DNA from: CAZTPH01 sp031552655
GTDB taxonomy: Bacteria > Pseudomonadota > Gammaproteobacteria > UBA9339
Direction of reading: 5' to 3'
Assembly (NCBI GenBank): GCA_031552655.1
Contig: JAVBML010000042.1
Span: forward strand, 1 to 6,643
Length of the DNA: 6,643 nt
Under the pieces are notes generated by a model, which saw nothing but the letters and a program-made list of their open reading frames with translations, did no database searches and was not told where the DNA came from. Shown piece by piece: positions 1 through 6,643 of this stretch; position 1 is the first letter of the stretch, and each line of letters begins with the position of its first letter. A program made the translations under genes and the position numbers.

Positions 1-1559
1 TAGCCATTTAAAAAATCACAATCTATGACTACGCCGCAACGTTCCATGCGCGATAAAACTTTTACCAAGGGCAGCTCTAAATTTAAACATAGATCTTGCT
101 GTCGGTTTTTTTCAAGTTCACTCCAGAGTATTTCATGCAACTGCAAAACTAAATCAGCATCGAAGGCTGCATAGGGTAAAGCCTGTTCAATGGCTAGCTG
201 ACTAAATGGTATCTGCTGAGCACCTTTACCAACCATATCTTCATAGCTAGCAATATTCCTTCCCAAGTATCTTAGGGCCAAAGATTTTTTATCATAGTGA
301 CCCTGGGAGCTATCAATTACATAGGCTTCCACCATGGTGTCATGGATCTTTCCCCTTACTTCCACACCACAATTAGCCAGCACACTGATATCGTACTTTA
401 TGTTTTGTCCCAATTTACTTTTATCAGCGTCAATAAAAATTGAACTTAACTCTCTTAACACATAATCCCGGGATAACTGCCTCGGTGCCTCTTCGTAGCT
501 ATGTGCCAACGGTATATAAAAAGCTCCCTCTCCTACCACGGCAAAGGATATACCCACGAGTTCGGCATTCATTATATCCAAACTGGTAGTTTCCACATCG
601 AAGGCAAATTGTCTAGCTTTTTGAAGAATAGTTACGAGGGAAGAAAATTCATCGGCCTCTAAAATTACTTTATAGTTATTTTCCATCCGCGGTATGGCGT
701 TGTCCGTTGATAAATTTTTTAACCAATTTCTAAATTCCAACTCAGTAAATAGTGATATCAACTCATCCGTACGTTGTGATTTTCTACTAAGATCTTCCAG
801 TTGCCAATGCAAAATTAGATTATCTTTTATGGTCACAAGTTGCTTAGTTAAAGGAAATTTATCCATGGCCATCCTTAAATTATCACCTGCCTTTCCTTTT
901 ATTCTATCTAAATTGCCAATGATATTATCTAACGTATCATACTCACCTAGCCATCTAGCAGCAGTTTTAGGACCAACGCCGGTAACCCCGGGAATATTAT
1001 CGGAAGTATCACCAACCAAAACAAGATAATCCACTATCTGTCGAGGAGTAACTCCAAATTTTTCCCTAACTCCAGCCACATCCAACTGCGTATCATTCAT
1101 GGTATTTATCAATTTAATATTTGGCCCCACCAACTGCGCCATATCCTTATCACCGGTTGAAATAATGGTAGTAGCTCCCATACGTTCTGCCATTTTTGCT
1201 AAAGTTCCTATGATATCGTCAGCCTCGATACCTGGTAAACTAAGTAATTTAATGCCCATGGCTTCAATTATTTTAAAAAGCGGCTCAATTTGAATTTTTA
1301 AATCATCGGCCATGGGAGGACGTGTAGCTTTATACGCTGGATATAAATCGTGGCGAAAATTTTTCCCCTTGGCATCAAAAACCATAGCCACATAGTCAGG
1401 AGAATATTCCGCTAAAATCTTCCGCAGCATGCTAATCACACCATATACAGCTCCCGTAGGTTTTCCCCGAGAATTAGTCAGGGGAGGAAGAGCATGGAAA
1501 GCTCGATATAAATAGGATGAACCATCAACTAAAATTAGTAATTTATCTTCAGTACCCAT
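1..1559 (-). CDS. polA: DNA polymerase I, N-terminal part (cut by the window's left edge)
   Basis: DNA polymerase I fills gaps and removes RNA primers during lagging-strand synthesis and repair. The first 519 residues are visible, against about 930 for the E. coli enzyme, so the polymerase domain lies outside. The 5'-3' exonuclease comes first: LVDGSSYLYRAFHA near the N-terminus, GIEADD with Glu112, STGDKDMAQLV, then GDTSDNIPGVTGVGPKTA (helix-hairpin-helix region). The 3'-5' proofreading domain follows with its key residues present: Asp321 and Glu323 in DVETTSLD, Asp390 in GQNIKYD, and Tyr463/Asp467 in YAAFDAD, matching E. coli D355/E357, D424 and Y497/D501. The frame is open to the edge with no disruption. 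The ATG at 1557-1559 is the only reasonable start: no upstream in-frame start is seen, and a GGAGG lies 12 bases before it. The gene appears to be a housekeeping neighbour of the system to its right, not part of it. Confidence 0.97.
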   Translation of the reverse strand, partial: MGTEDKLLILVDGSSYLYRAFHALPPLTNSRGKPTGAVYGVISMLRKILAEYSPDYVAMVFDAKGKNFRHDLYPAYKATRPPMADDLKIQIEPLFKIIEAMGIKLLSLPGIEADDIIGTLAKMAERMGATTIISTGDKDMAQLVGPNIKLINTMNDTQLDVAGVREKFGVTPRQIVDYLVLVGDTSDNIPGVTGVGPKTAARWLGEYDTLDNIIGNLDRIKGKAGDNLRMAMDKFPLTKQLVTIKDNLILHWQLEDLSRKSQRTDELISLFTELEFRNWLKNLSTDNAIPRMENNYKVILEADEFSSLVTILQKARQFAFDVETTSLDIMNAELVGISFAVVGEGAFYIPLAHSYEEAPRQLSRDYVLRELSSIFIDADKSKLGQNIKYDISVLANCGVEVRGKIHDTMVEAYVIDSSQGHYDKKSLALRYLGRNIASYEDMVGKGAQQIPFSQLAIEQALPYAAFDADLVLQLHEILWSELEKNRQQDLCLNLELPLVKVLSRMERCGVVIDCDFLNG

Positions 1560-1567
1560 GCGATATT

Positions 1568-1717
1568 CTAACCTCCATTGGATCCCGGAGGCAATATCTT
1601 ACCATGATATAATTTCAAACTATTATTCCAACATAAATGTTCCATGGCTAAAAATATTGATTTTCTATCATTCCAAAAACATGGCCAACGTTCTCCATGC
1701 CAATTTATGAAAACCAC
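1568..1717 (-). CDS. possible small ORF upstream of polA (49 aa), unknown function
   Basis: An open frame of 49 codons starts at GTG (1717-1715) and ends at TAG (1570-1568), eight bases before the polA ATG. I do not recognise the product. It is rich in tryptophan (Trp6, 11, 15 and 30), with a stretch reading WHGERWPCFWNDRK and a C-terminus of LPPGSNGG. It contains no obvious membrane segment or signal peptide. An in-frame TGA lies just upstream of the GTG, so the frame cannot be longer, and no clear Shine-Dalgarno precedes it. Its stop falls right after the polA GGAGG, an arrangement typical of translationally coupled genes or leader peptides. It may be a real small protein, a leader, a decayed gene end or a chance frame; the weak start keeps confidence low. 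Confidence 0.3.
   Translation of the reverse strand: MVFINWHGERWPCFWNDRKSIFLAMEHLCWNNSLKLYHGKILPPGSNGG
1572..1591 (-). promoter_or_regulatory. polA Shine-Dalgarno inside a small hairpin
   Basis: On the minus strand GGAGG (1576-1572) precedes the polA ATG by 12 bases, a somewhat long spacing. The same GGAGG is complementary to CCTCC at 1591-1587, giving a 5-bp GC-rich stem (plus a flanking G-U pair) around a 10-base loop. If it forms in the mRNA, the ribosome binding site is occluded. A short ORF reads through the hairpin and stops at 1568, so translation of that ORF could open it. The complementarity is seen directly; a regulatory role is inferred. Confidence 0.4.
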
Positions 1718-1735
1718 TGTGAAAAAATTTCATTG

Positions 1736-1767
1736 AAAAAACAATTAACCCTGAGCCCCAAGGTAAT
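1736..1767 (-). terminator. probable intrinsic terminator after the receiver gene
   Basis: Read on the minus strand, ATTACCTTG pairs with CAGGG-T-TAAT (one bulged T, one G-U pair) around a GGGCT loop. It is followed by TGTTTTTT. The structure sits 25 bases past the stop of the small receiver gene and before the polA leader, so it would end the synthase-kinase/receiver transcript. The stem is imperfect, so termination may be partial. Confidence 0.5.
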
Positions 1768-1770
1768 GGT

Positions 1771-1799
1771 ACTATATAGTGGAATTACTCTTCAACCAA
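1771..1799 (-). promoter_or_regulatory. candidate sigma-70 promoter for the polA transcript
   Basis: On the minus strand TTGGTT (1799-1794) and TATAGT (1776-1771) are separated by 17 bases. The -10 matches the consensus at five of six positions and the -35 only at three. The -35 overlaps the stop codon of the receiver gene. Transcription would begin inside the terminator's first arm, so this RNA would not form the full terminator and could run into the small ORF and polA. AT-rich DNA gives such matches by chance, so this is tentative. Confidence 0.3.
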
Positions 1800-2157
1800 C
1801 CATACTTAAAAATTTATCCGTATCAGTCTTTAAGATAACCCTAAGGTAACTTGGTACTTTCTCATTAATAAATTCTACACCCGACATCAAATATAATTGT
1901 TCATAGCCAGCTTGGTATAATTTAGCTGCTAGTTTCACTCCATTGATTTTATGTTGAAAATTATAGTCCATAAAAATTTTAGTATTCCTAGAATATTGGG
2001 ATAGGTTATTTAAAAAACGTTGGGGACTAAAGTAGGTATCAACAACTTTGCCTCGAGCTTCAAAAATAGATTTTACAGTGCTAAGAAATAGGGTATCATC
2101 ATCAATAAAAACTAAATCGACGGCAAAGGATTTACTATTTTTGCTATTTGCATCCAA
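1792..2157 (-). CDS. stand-alone response-regulator receiver domain protein
   Basis: This 121-residue protein is essentially one CheY-like receiver domain, the phosphoacceptor of two-component signalling. The expected residues are all present: acidic cluster Asp19-21 (VFIDDD), phosphoacceptor Asp64 (IFMDYNF), Ser92 in the switch position (LMSG), and Lys110 (VILKTD). The domain ends about 10 residues after the lysine, with no room for a DNA-binding or catalytic output domain. It lies 2 bases after the stop of the fused synthase-kinase gene, so that kinase is its likely phosphodonor. The start is a TTG (2157-2155) with no Shine-Dalgarno; an in-frame TAA at 2169-2167 and the absence of any other start before the first beta strand leave no alternative. 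It may therefore be made by translational coupling, or as an extension of the upstream protein by a -1 shift at the A6 run. The receiver assignment is firm; its role as relay or diffusible output is inferred. Confidence 0.85.
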   Translation of the reverse strand: MDANSKNSKSFAVDLVFIDDDTLFLSTVKSIFEARGKVVDTYFSPQRFLNNLSQYSRNTKIFMDYNFQHKINGVKLAAKLYQAGYEQLYLMSGVEFINEKVPSYLRVILKTDTDKFLSMVG

Positions 2158-2159
2158 GG

Positions 2160-2171
2160 TTATTTTTTAAA
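2160..2171 (-). other. possible -1 slippage site at the end of the fusion gene
   Basis: The last codons of the large gene read TTT AAA AAA TAA on the minus strand, with A6 at 2168-2163. A -1 shift on the tandem AAA codons, or one extra A in the mRNA, skips the TAA. Reading then continues through ATA ACC TTG into the small receiver frame, giving one chain with two receivers in tandem. No downstream stimulatory hairpin was identified, and T AAA AAA is not the classic heptamer. A homopolymer sequencing error would look the same. Confidence 0.3.
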
Positions 2172-5100
2172 TTTAATTACAATTTCATTCATTAGAAGCT
2201 TGGGTAAAATTTTTATTTTATTTTTCCGTGCCAATTTATAAACCGCAGCATTATCATAGTGATTAGTGACCAAGATCGAACGCTTAATATTACTTTTCTT
2301 TATCACATACAATCCATTAAGTTGCTGCTTAAGTAAATCAAAATCCGTTAGTAGTACTATTTTTTGCTTGGGAGAATAGTTATTAATAAAATCCATTGTC
2401 CCTTGGCTAGAAGTAAAACATTTCAATTGTATGTTTTTTTTATAGATTTTAAAACGCTCCTTCCAGATATTATGTACGGAAATATCATCATCTAAAATAA
2501 CCACCACATCGCCTCCATTTAGATTTATCTCCTTTGCCACCCAGTGAGGAGAATCAATTAATGGAAATTTTAATGTCACCTGGGTTCCGCGTTCTATTTT
2601 AGATTTTATTCTAATCGTACCATCATTATTATTTAGTGCATCATGGATTTGAGTATAGCCAATGCCATTGCCATCTTTTTTACCAAAAGTTATTGCAACA
2701 TTGTTCATGATTCTATTAATAACTTGCGCGGGCATACCTTTACCATTATCCTCTAGCACTATTTTAGCAAATTTACTATCCACATTGAGCTTCAAATTAA
2801 TCGTCCCCCGTTTACCATCCAAGGCATCCACCGCATTATTAATAAGGTTAGACATCATGCGTCGAAACATCATGGGTTCCACACGAATAGCAATGAAATT
2901 ACATCGCGCATAAAAACTATGGACAAAATTTATGGGTAAATCTCTATATTGGTATTTTTTTTCTCCCAGAATTTGCGATAGTTCCAAAGATAATAAAACA
3001 ACTTGTTTTTTTTCCCGGGGCACGGTTTTAAAATCTTCTTCCCTATATTTATTCAATAAATTATTAGCTATACTTTCAATGCTTAGCGCGGCCCCCTGTA
3101 AAGCAATGCGCACCGATTCGGGAATTTCCTGCGTAGACAACTTTAAAATCATTAAAAGACTGGCCAGGGGTGAACGAATATCATGAACTACCTGGTCCAC
3201 TAATTTTTTGAATTTTTCCTGTTCCTTTCTATGTAATTTAGTTCTTTCCAATTCGTATTCAACTTCCGCCTTGCCTTGCTTAATACTTTCCGCTTCCGTT
3301 TCCGCTGTCACGTCAACCGAAATACCAATGGTTCCTATAACATCACCATTGTCATCGCGCAACGGTGCTATGGTAGCATTAAGATATTTCATTTCTCCCA
3401 GTCTATTTTTAATCATCTCCGGTGCTGACAGCGTGGCCCTATTTTTAATGACCAACCTATGGTGCCTAACTATGTTTTCGGCCATTTCATGGGGATAGAC
3501 ATCATAGGGAGTTTTATTGGCAAAATCCTTTTCAAAGGAAGTGGCTGCTACACCTTGAACCACCAAAGAATTTACTCCCAAGAAACGTTGCCTAAGGTCA
3601 AACCAGTAGGCCGGCGTTGGTAGAATTTCCGCAACCCTTTCCAGGTGTTCCAATATTTTTTTCCTCTGCAACATTTTATCCATGTAACCAACTATGGAAG
3701 GTTTAATAAAATTTTTGATGTAGCCACCAAAAATTTTATTAGAAACTGGTTCCCATTGAAAATTTAGTTGCCTTAAAATAAATTGGGTTCTATTTTGCAA
3801 AATTTGCGTAGAAAAAGCTCCGAGGGAATCACCACCATCTAACCACCCTTGGCGTAGAATAAAACTAATAACTAAATCACGGTAAACATTATCATTCAAA
3901 TGTTTGACAATTTGATCTATAAAATCATTCAACGACATAATGTTAACGGCTAAAGCATCACCATCCGTAAAAACATCAGCTACATTAAAGAGATAGGGGT
4001 TAAATATATGATAAATACCATTACTTAGTTGCTCCTTATCAAATAATTTAATAATGGCCTGGGCAGCATGATCCGTAGGGGTTAGGTCCACGGTACTAAT
4101 TTCTTCGGCAATGCATTGTACTTCAAATATATATCTAAGCCAATTAAAAAAAGCATTATCTTCAACATCTCTTTGTACCCGATGATCCTTGGACATAAAA
4201 GCTAAATTACCGGCACGATAAATATTACTTTTTATTCCATGGGCACGGTATTTCACTACTTGCTGTTCACCTAGTAACTTAGTTTTTACATAGGCATCAC
4301 TATCATACTTTTCCAGATTGTCCGGTAAATCATCCTCGGTATATATATAGCTACTATCGGAGATAAATTTAGAATTTAATACCGAACAGGTGGAAATATA
4401 GTGAAAATCCTTATTTTTAGTTAATTTTGCCAATTCAAGTAAATTGATCGTTGCGTTCACATTAGCGGATTCCAATTTACTATATTCTCCATGTAATTTA
4501 ACTAAAGCGGCGCAATGTATTATGGAATCAACCTTGGTCGCTAAATTTTGATAGGCCGTTGCTGATAAATCTAAATTAGATTTTTCAAGATCGGCAGTCA
4601 ATACAAAAACCCGAGTACCTAATTCAACATCCAATTTCCTATTGAAATAAAATTGATAAGCATCATTAACGCGAGCCACCGCTTCTTTATGCGATGTGGC
4701 CCTAATTAATAAATAGATATCATAGGAAGTAGTATGTAATAGTTGCTGCAATAAATTACATCCTAAAAATCCCGTGGCTCCCGTTAATAGGACATTGCTA
4801 ATTGGTTTTTGCGAAAATTCTATGGTACAAATGCTATTCCTAAGATAGGTAGTGGTTTTATCTCGCATTTGCTGGCTAGGCATATCAAGTTGTTGCCGTT
4901 TATTCTCATAAAATAATTTAATTTTTTCTAATTTATGTTTAATAAAATCCTTCGTTAAACTAATACTTTCCGTCTCCGCAAGCTTTTTAGGAGTTCTTAG
5001 GTTAAAAATATTGGTAATGTTAATATCAAAATTAGTTTGCAATCCGGAGACCAATCTAATTGCCGCTAAAGAATTACCACCGAGCTTAAAAAAATCATCC

Positions 5101-6643
5101 CGAACTCCTACTTTGGCTAGACCAAATATTTTAGCAAAGGCATCGCAGATTAATTTTTCCCTTTCATTACTCGGCGCCTCATAGTTATGACTTCCCTCAA
5201 ATTTTGCCGGCGGTAGGGCTTTTATATCCACCTTACCATTGCTACTTAGCGGTAACTGTTTCAAGTAAACAAAGGTACGTGGCACCATATATCCCGGCAG
5301 TTGTTTCACCATGAAATCATATAGTTTTGATTCATCTAATTTACCATCGGCCACGTAGTAAGCTACAATGTATTTATCCCCCGTGCCATTTCCTCGAATA
5401 TCTAAATATTCACCTACCAGGGCCAATGCTTGGCGAATTCCTGCATAATCTAGTAGTTTATTTTCTACCTCACCCAGCTCCACGCGATAGCCTTTAATTT
5501 TAACTTGAAAATCATTGCGCCCCACATATCCCAAACTGCCATCACCATGGAAATATACCAAATCTCCCGTTCCATATAGTCTGCCATAGCTAGCATCTAA
5601 TTTTTTATCTTTTTTCTGGAAGGGGTTAACAACAAATCTAGTATCCGTAGACTTGGCTTGGTGTAAGTATCCCCGCGCAACTCCTAAACCGGCAACATAA
5701 AGTTCCCCAATGGATCCAGGAGCAACGGGAAGCATGTTCGGTGAAAGTACATAAAGTTTCACATTACCCAAAGCATGTCCAATGTTGTTAGCACCATTTT
5801 TTCTATACAAATTCATGGTGGCACACACAGTGGTTTCCGTGGGACCATAAGCATTAATTACTCTGACTCCACTATCATAATACTTATCCAAAAGTTTTGC
5901 ATCGGAAGTTTCTCCAGCCACTATCAGGGTTTTTAAATATTTACTAGGAATATCAAGACTTTTCAATAAACTGGGGGGCAAAGTAGCTATCTGTATCTTC
6001 GCCATGGTAAATAATGTAAGCAATTCATCCAAATGCCTCCTTTGGGTTTCGGAAGCAATATATAGTTCATGACCATGGCCGAGGGCACAAAAAATTTCTG
6101 AAACCGAAGCATCAAAGGTAATGGAAGCAAATTGCAAACAACGCAAAGAACGCTTCGTAACCAAACCAAACATTCTAGCTTGATTAACTATGAGGTTAGT
6201 AACTCCACGGTGTTCAATCATCACTCCCCGAGGATTACCCGTGGTGCCAGAGGTGTAAATAACATAGGCAAGATCCGAAGCTTGACCACGAAATGCAATA
6301 TCTCCCGTTGCTTGCTGCTCAAGATAGCGTAAAGTTTCTTCATCATCGATAACTATAAGTTGTGGTAATTCCTTCTGTGTCTCCCTGATGGTCATCTCTA
6401 TTTGGGATTGAATATGCCTCTGGGTAATAATTACCTGCGCATTGGTATCCTTAAGAACGTAGCTGATTCTTTCGCTGGGGTGGCTATAGTCAAGGGGCAC
6501 ATAGGCTCCTCCAACCTTTAATACACCAAGTATAGCTACTATCATTTGCTCATTTCTACCTAAACATATGGCCACAAAATCACCGGCTTTGACGCCATAG
6601 GTCTGTAGATACCTAGCTAATTGATTGGCCTTCGCATCTAACT
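2160..6643 (-). CDS. NRPS-like adenylation-carrier-thioester reductase fused to PAS histidine kinase and receiver (5' part cut by window edge)
   Basis: 1493 residues are visible, numbered from the right edge; the frame is open there, so the true start lies outside. Adenylation domain (1-475): A2 LKVGGAYVPLD 41-51, A3 TSGTTGNPRG to 139, A4 FDAS 176-179, A5 NAYGPTE 263-269, A6 GVARGYL to 326, A7 YGTGDL 356-361, A8 374-393, A9 LPGYMVP 448-454, A10 Lys470. Carrier domain: GGNSL with phosphopantetheine Ser524. Thioester reductase (about 615-985): NADPH motif GATGFLG 621-627, STCSV near 751, and YVKTK with Tyr784 and Lys788. PAS domain about 1000-1112, a charged probable coiled coil to 1150, and a kinase with His1153 (VVHDIRSPL), N-box Asn1265/Asn1269, DNGKG from 1298 and GNGIG 1324-1328. 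Receiver from about 1375: Asp1384-1386, Asp1433, Thr1459, Lys1481. No transmembrane segment is visible, so it is probably cytosolic. It should activate an amino acid, load it and release it reductively, while the C-terminal half signals. Domain calls are firm; joint function is inferred. Confidence 0.93.
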   Translation of the reverse strand, partial: LDAKANQLARYLQTYGVKAGDFVAICLGRNEQMIVAILGVLKVGGAYVPLDYSHPSERISYVLKDTNAQVIITQRHIQSQIEMTIRETQKELPQLIVIDDEETLRYLEQQATGDIAFRGQASDLAYVIYTSGTTGNPRGVMIEHRGVTNLIVNQARMFGLVTKRSLRCLQFASITFDASVSEIFCALGHGHELYIASETQRRHLDELLTLFTMAKIQIATLPPSLLKSLDIPSKYLKTLIVAGETSDAKLLDKYYDSGVRVINAYGPTETTVCATMNLYRKNGANNIGHALGNVKLYVLSPNMLPVAPGSIGELYVAGLGVARGYLHQAKSTDTRFVVNPFQKKDKKLDASYGRLYGTGDLVYFHGDGSLGYVGRNDFQVKIKGYRVELGEVENKLLDYAGIRQALALVGEYLDIRGNGTGDKYIVAYYVADGKLDESKLYDFMVKQLPGYMVPRTFVYLKQLPLSSNGKVDIKALPPAKFEGSHNYEAPSNEREKLICDAFAKIFGLAKVGVRDDFFKLGGNSLAAIRLVSGLQTNFDINITNIFNLRTPKKLAETESISLTKDFIKHKLEKIKLFYENKRQQLDMPSQQMRDKTTTYLRNSICTIEFSQKPISNVLLTGATGFLGCNLLQQLLHTTSYDIYLLIRATSHKEAVARVNDAYQFYFNRKLDVELGTRVFVLTADLEKSNLDLSATAYQNLATKVDSIIHCAALVKLHGEYSKLESANVNATINLLELAKLTKNKDFHYISTCSVLNSKFISDSSYIYTEDDLPDNLEKYDSDAYVKTKLLGEQQVVKYRAHGIKSNIYRAGNLAFMSKDHRVQRDVEDNAFFNWLRYIFEVQCIAEEISTVDLTPTDHAAQAIIKLFDKEQLSNGIYHIFNPYLFNVADVFTDGDALAVNIMSLNDFIDQIVKHLNDNVYRDLVISFILRQGWLDGGDSLGAFSTQILQNRTQFILRQLNFQWEPVSNKIFGGYIKNFIKPSIVGYMDKMLQRKKILEHLERVAEILPTPAYWFDLRQRFLGVNSLVVQGVAATSFEKDFANKTPYDVYPHEMAENIVRHHRLVIKNRATLSAPEMIKNRLGEMKYLNATIAPLRDDNGDVIGTIGISVDVTAETEAESIKQGKAEVEYELERTKLHRKEQEKFKKLVDQVVHDIRSPLASLLMILKLSTQEIPESVRIALQGAALSIESIANNLLNKYREEDFKTVPREKKQVVLLSLELSQILGEKKYQYRDLPINFVHSFYARCNFIAIRVEPMMFRRMMSNLINNAVDALDGKRGTINLKLNVDSKFAKIVLEDNGKGMPAQVINRIMNNVAITFGKKDGNGIGYTQIHDALNNNDGTIRIKSKIERGTQVTLKFPLIDSPHWVAKEINLNGGDVVVILDDDISVHNIWKERFKIYKKNIQLKCFTSSQGTMDFINNYSPKQKIVLLTDFDLLKQQLNGLYVIKKSNIKRSILVTNHYDNAAVYKLARKNKIKILPKLLMNEIVIKFKK

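Noticed and set aside
694..1293. Plus-strand open frames at 694-1029 and 1099-1293
   Set aside because: They lie antisense within polA, whose minus-strand frame is recognisable throughout by conserved exonuclease motifs; their translations resemble no family.
1630..1641. 12-bp perfect palindrome AACATAAATGTT as an operator
   Set aside because: It is short, AT-rich, single-copy and far from the -10/-35 candidate; chance is a sufficient explanation.
2662..3498. Plus-strand open frames at 2662-2913, 2932-3186 and 3208-3498
   Set aside because: They are antisense to the histidine kinase and PAS region of the large gene and look like by-products of its codon pattern.
5987..6332. Short frames at 5987-6169 (minus) and 6132-6332 (plus)
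   Set aside because: Both overlap the adenylation domain between motifs A3 and A4, which is clearly coding in another frame.
6573..6575. GTG as the start codon of the synthase-kinase gene
   Set aside because: The frame stays open to the window edge and the 22 codons before this GTG encode conserved adenylation-domain sequence, so this is an internal valine.
1..6643. CRISPR arrays, tRNA/rRNA genes, insertion sequences, attachment sites
   Set aside because: No repeat-spacer pattern, RNA-gene signature, transposase motif or terminal inverted repeats were seen; nearly all of the window is coding.

Overview
The window is AT-rich and every supported gene lies on the minus strand, so transcription runs from the right edge to the left. 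The organism looks like a gammaproteobacterium. The visible DNA polymerase I half is very close in motif wording to the enterobacterial enzyme (for example STGDKDMAQLV). The low GC content and the style of the histidine kinase (VVHDIRSPLASL H-box, soluble, followed by a degenerate-looking receiver) recall Legionellales-type, host-associated bacteria. That placement is an inference from motif style, not from a search.

Layout in transcription order. (1) 6643-2160: one very large open frame, cut by the right edge, coding for an NRPS-type adenylation domain, a peptidyl carrier domain and a Lys2/AusA-type thioester reductase. The same chain continues without a stop into a PAS domain, a histidine kinase core and a receiver domain. 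(2) 2157-1792: a small stand-alone receiver protein starting 2 bases after that stop, with only a TTG start and no visible ribosome binding site. It lies in the -1 frame directly after an A6 run. (3) 1791-1560: a 232-base gap holding a probable intrinsic terminator, a possible promoter, a possible 49-codon ORF, and a hairpin over the polA ribosome binding site. (4) 1559-1: the first 519 codons of polA, cut by the left edge, with intact 5'-3' and 3'-5' exonuclease motifs. The polymerase domain lies beyond the window.

The notable content is the synthase-sensor fusion. The enzymatic half should activate an amino acid (the pocket code reads DASTIAAVCK, an aromatic Phe/Tyr-like code), load it on a carrier arm and release it reductively as an aldehyde or a product derived from it. 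The signalling half has all the residues needed for autophosphorylation and for phosphotransfer to its own receiver, and the next gene adds a second complete receiver. A simple reading is a cytoplasmic system in which a reductively released aminoacyl or peptidyl metabolite is made and monitored by the same polypeptide. No DNA-binding or enzymatic output domain is visible in the window. polA appears to be an unrelated housekeeping neighbour with its own expression signals.
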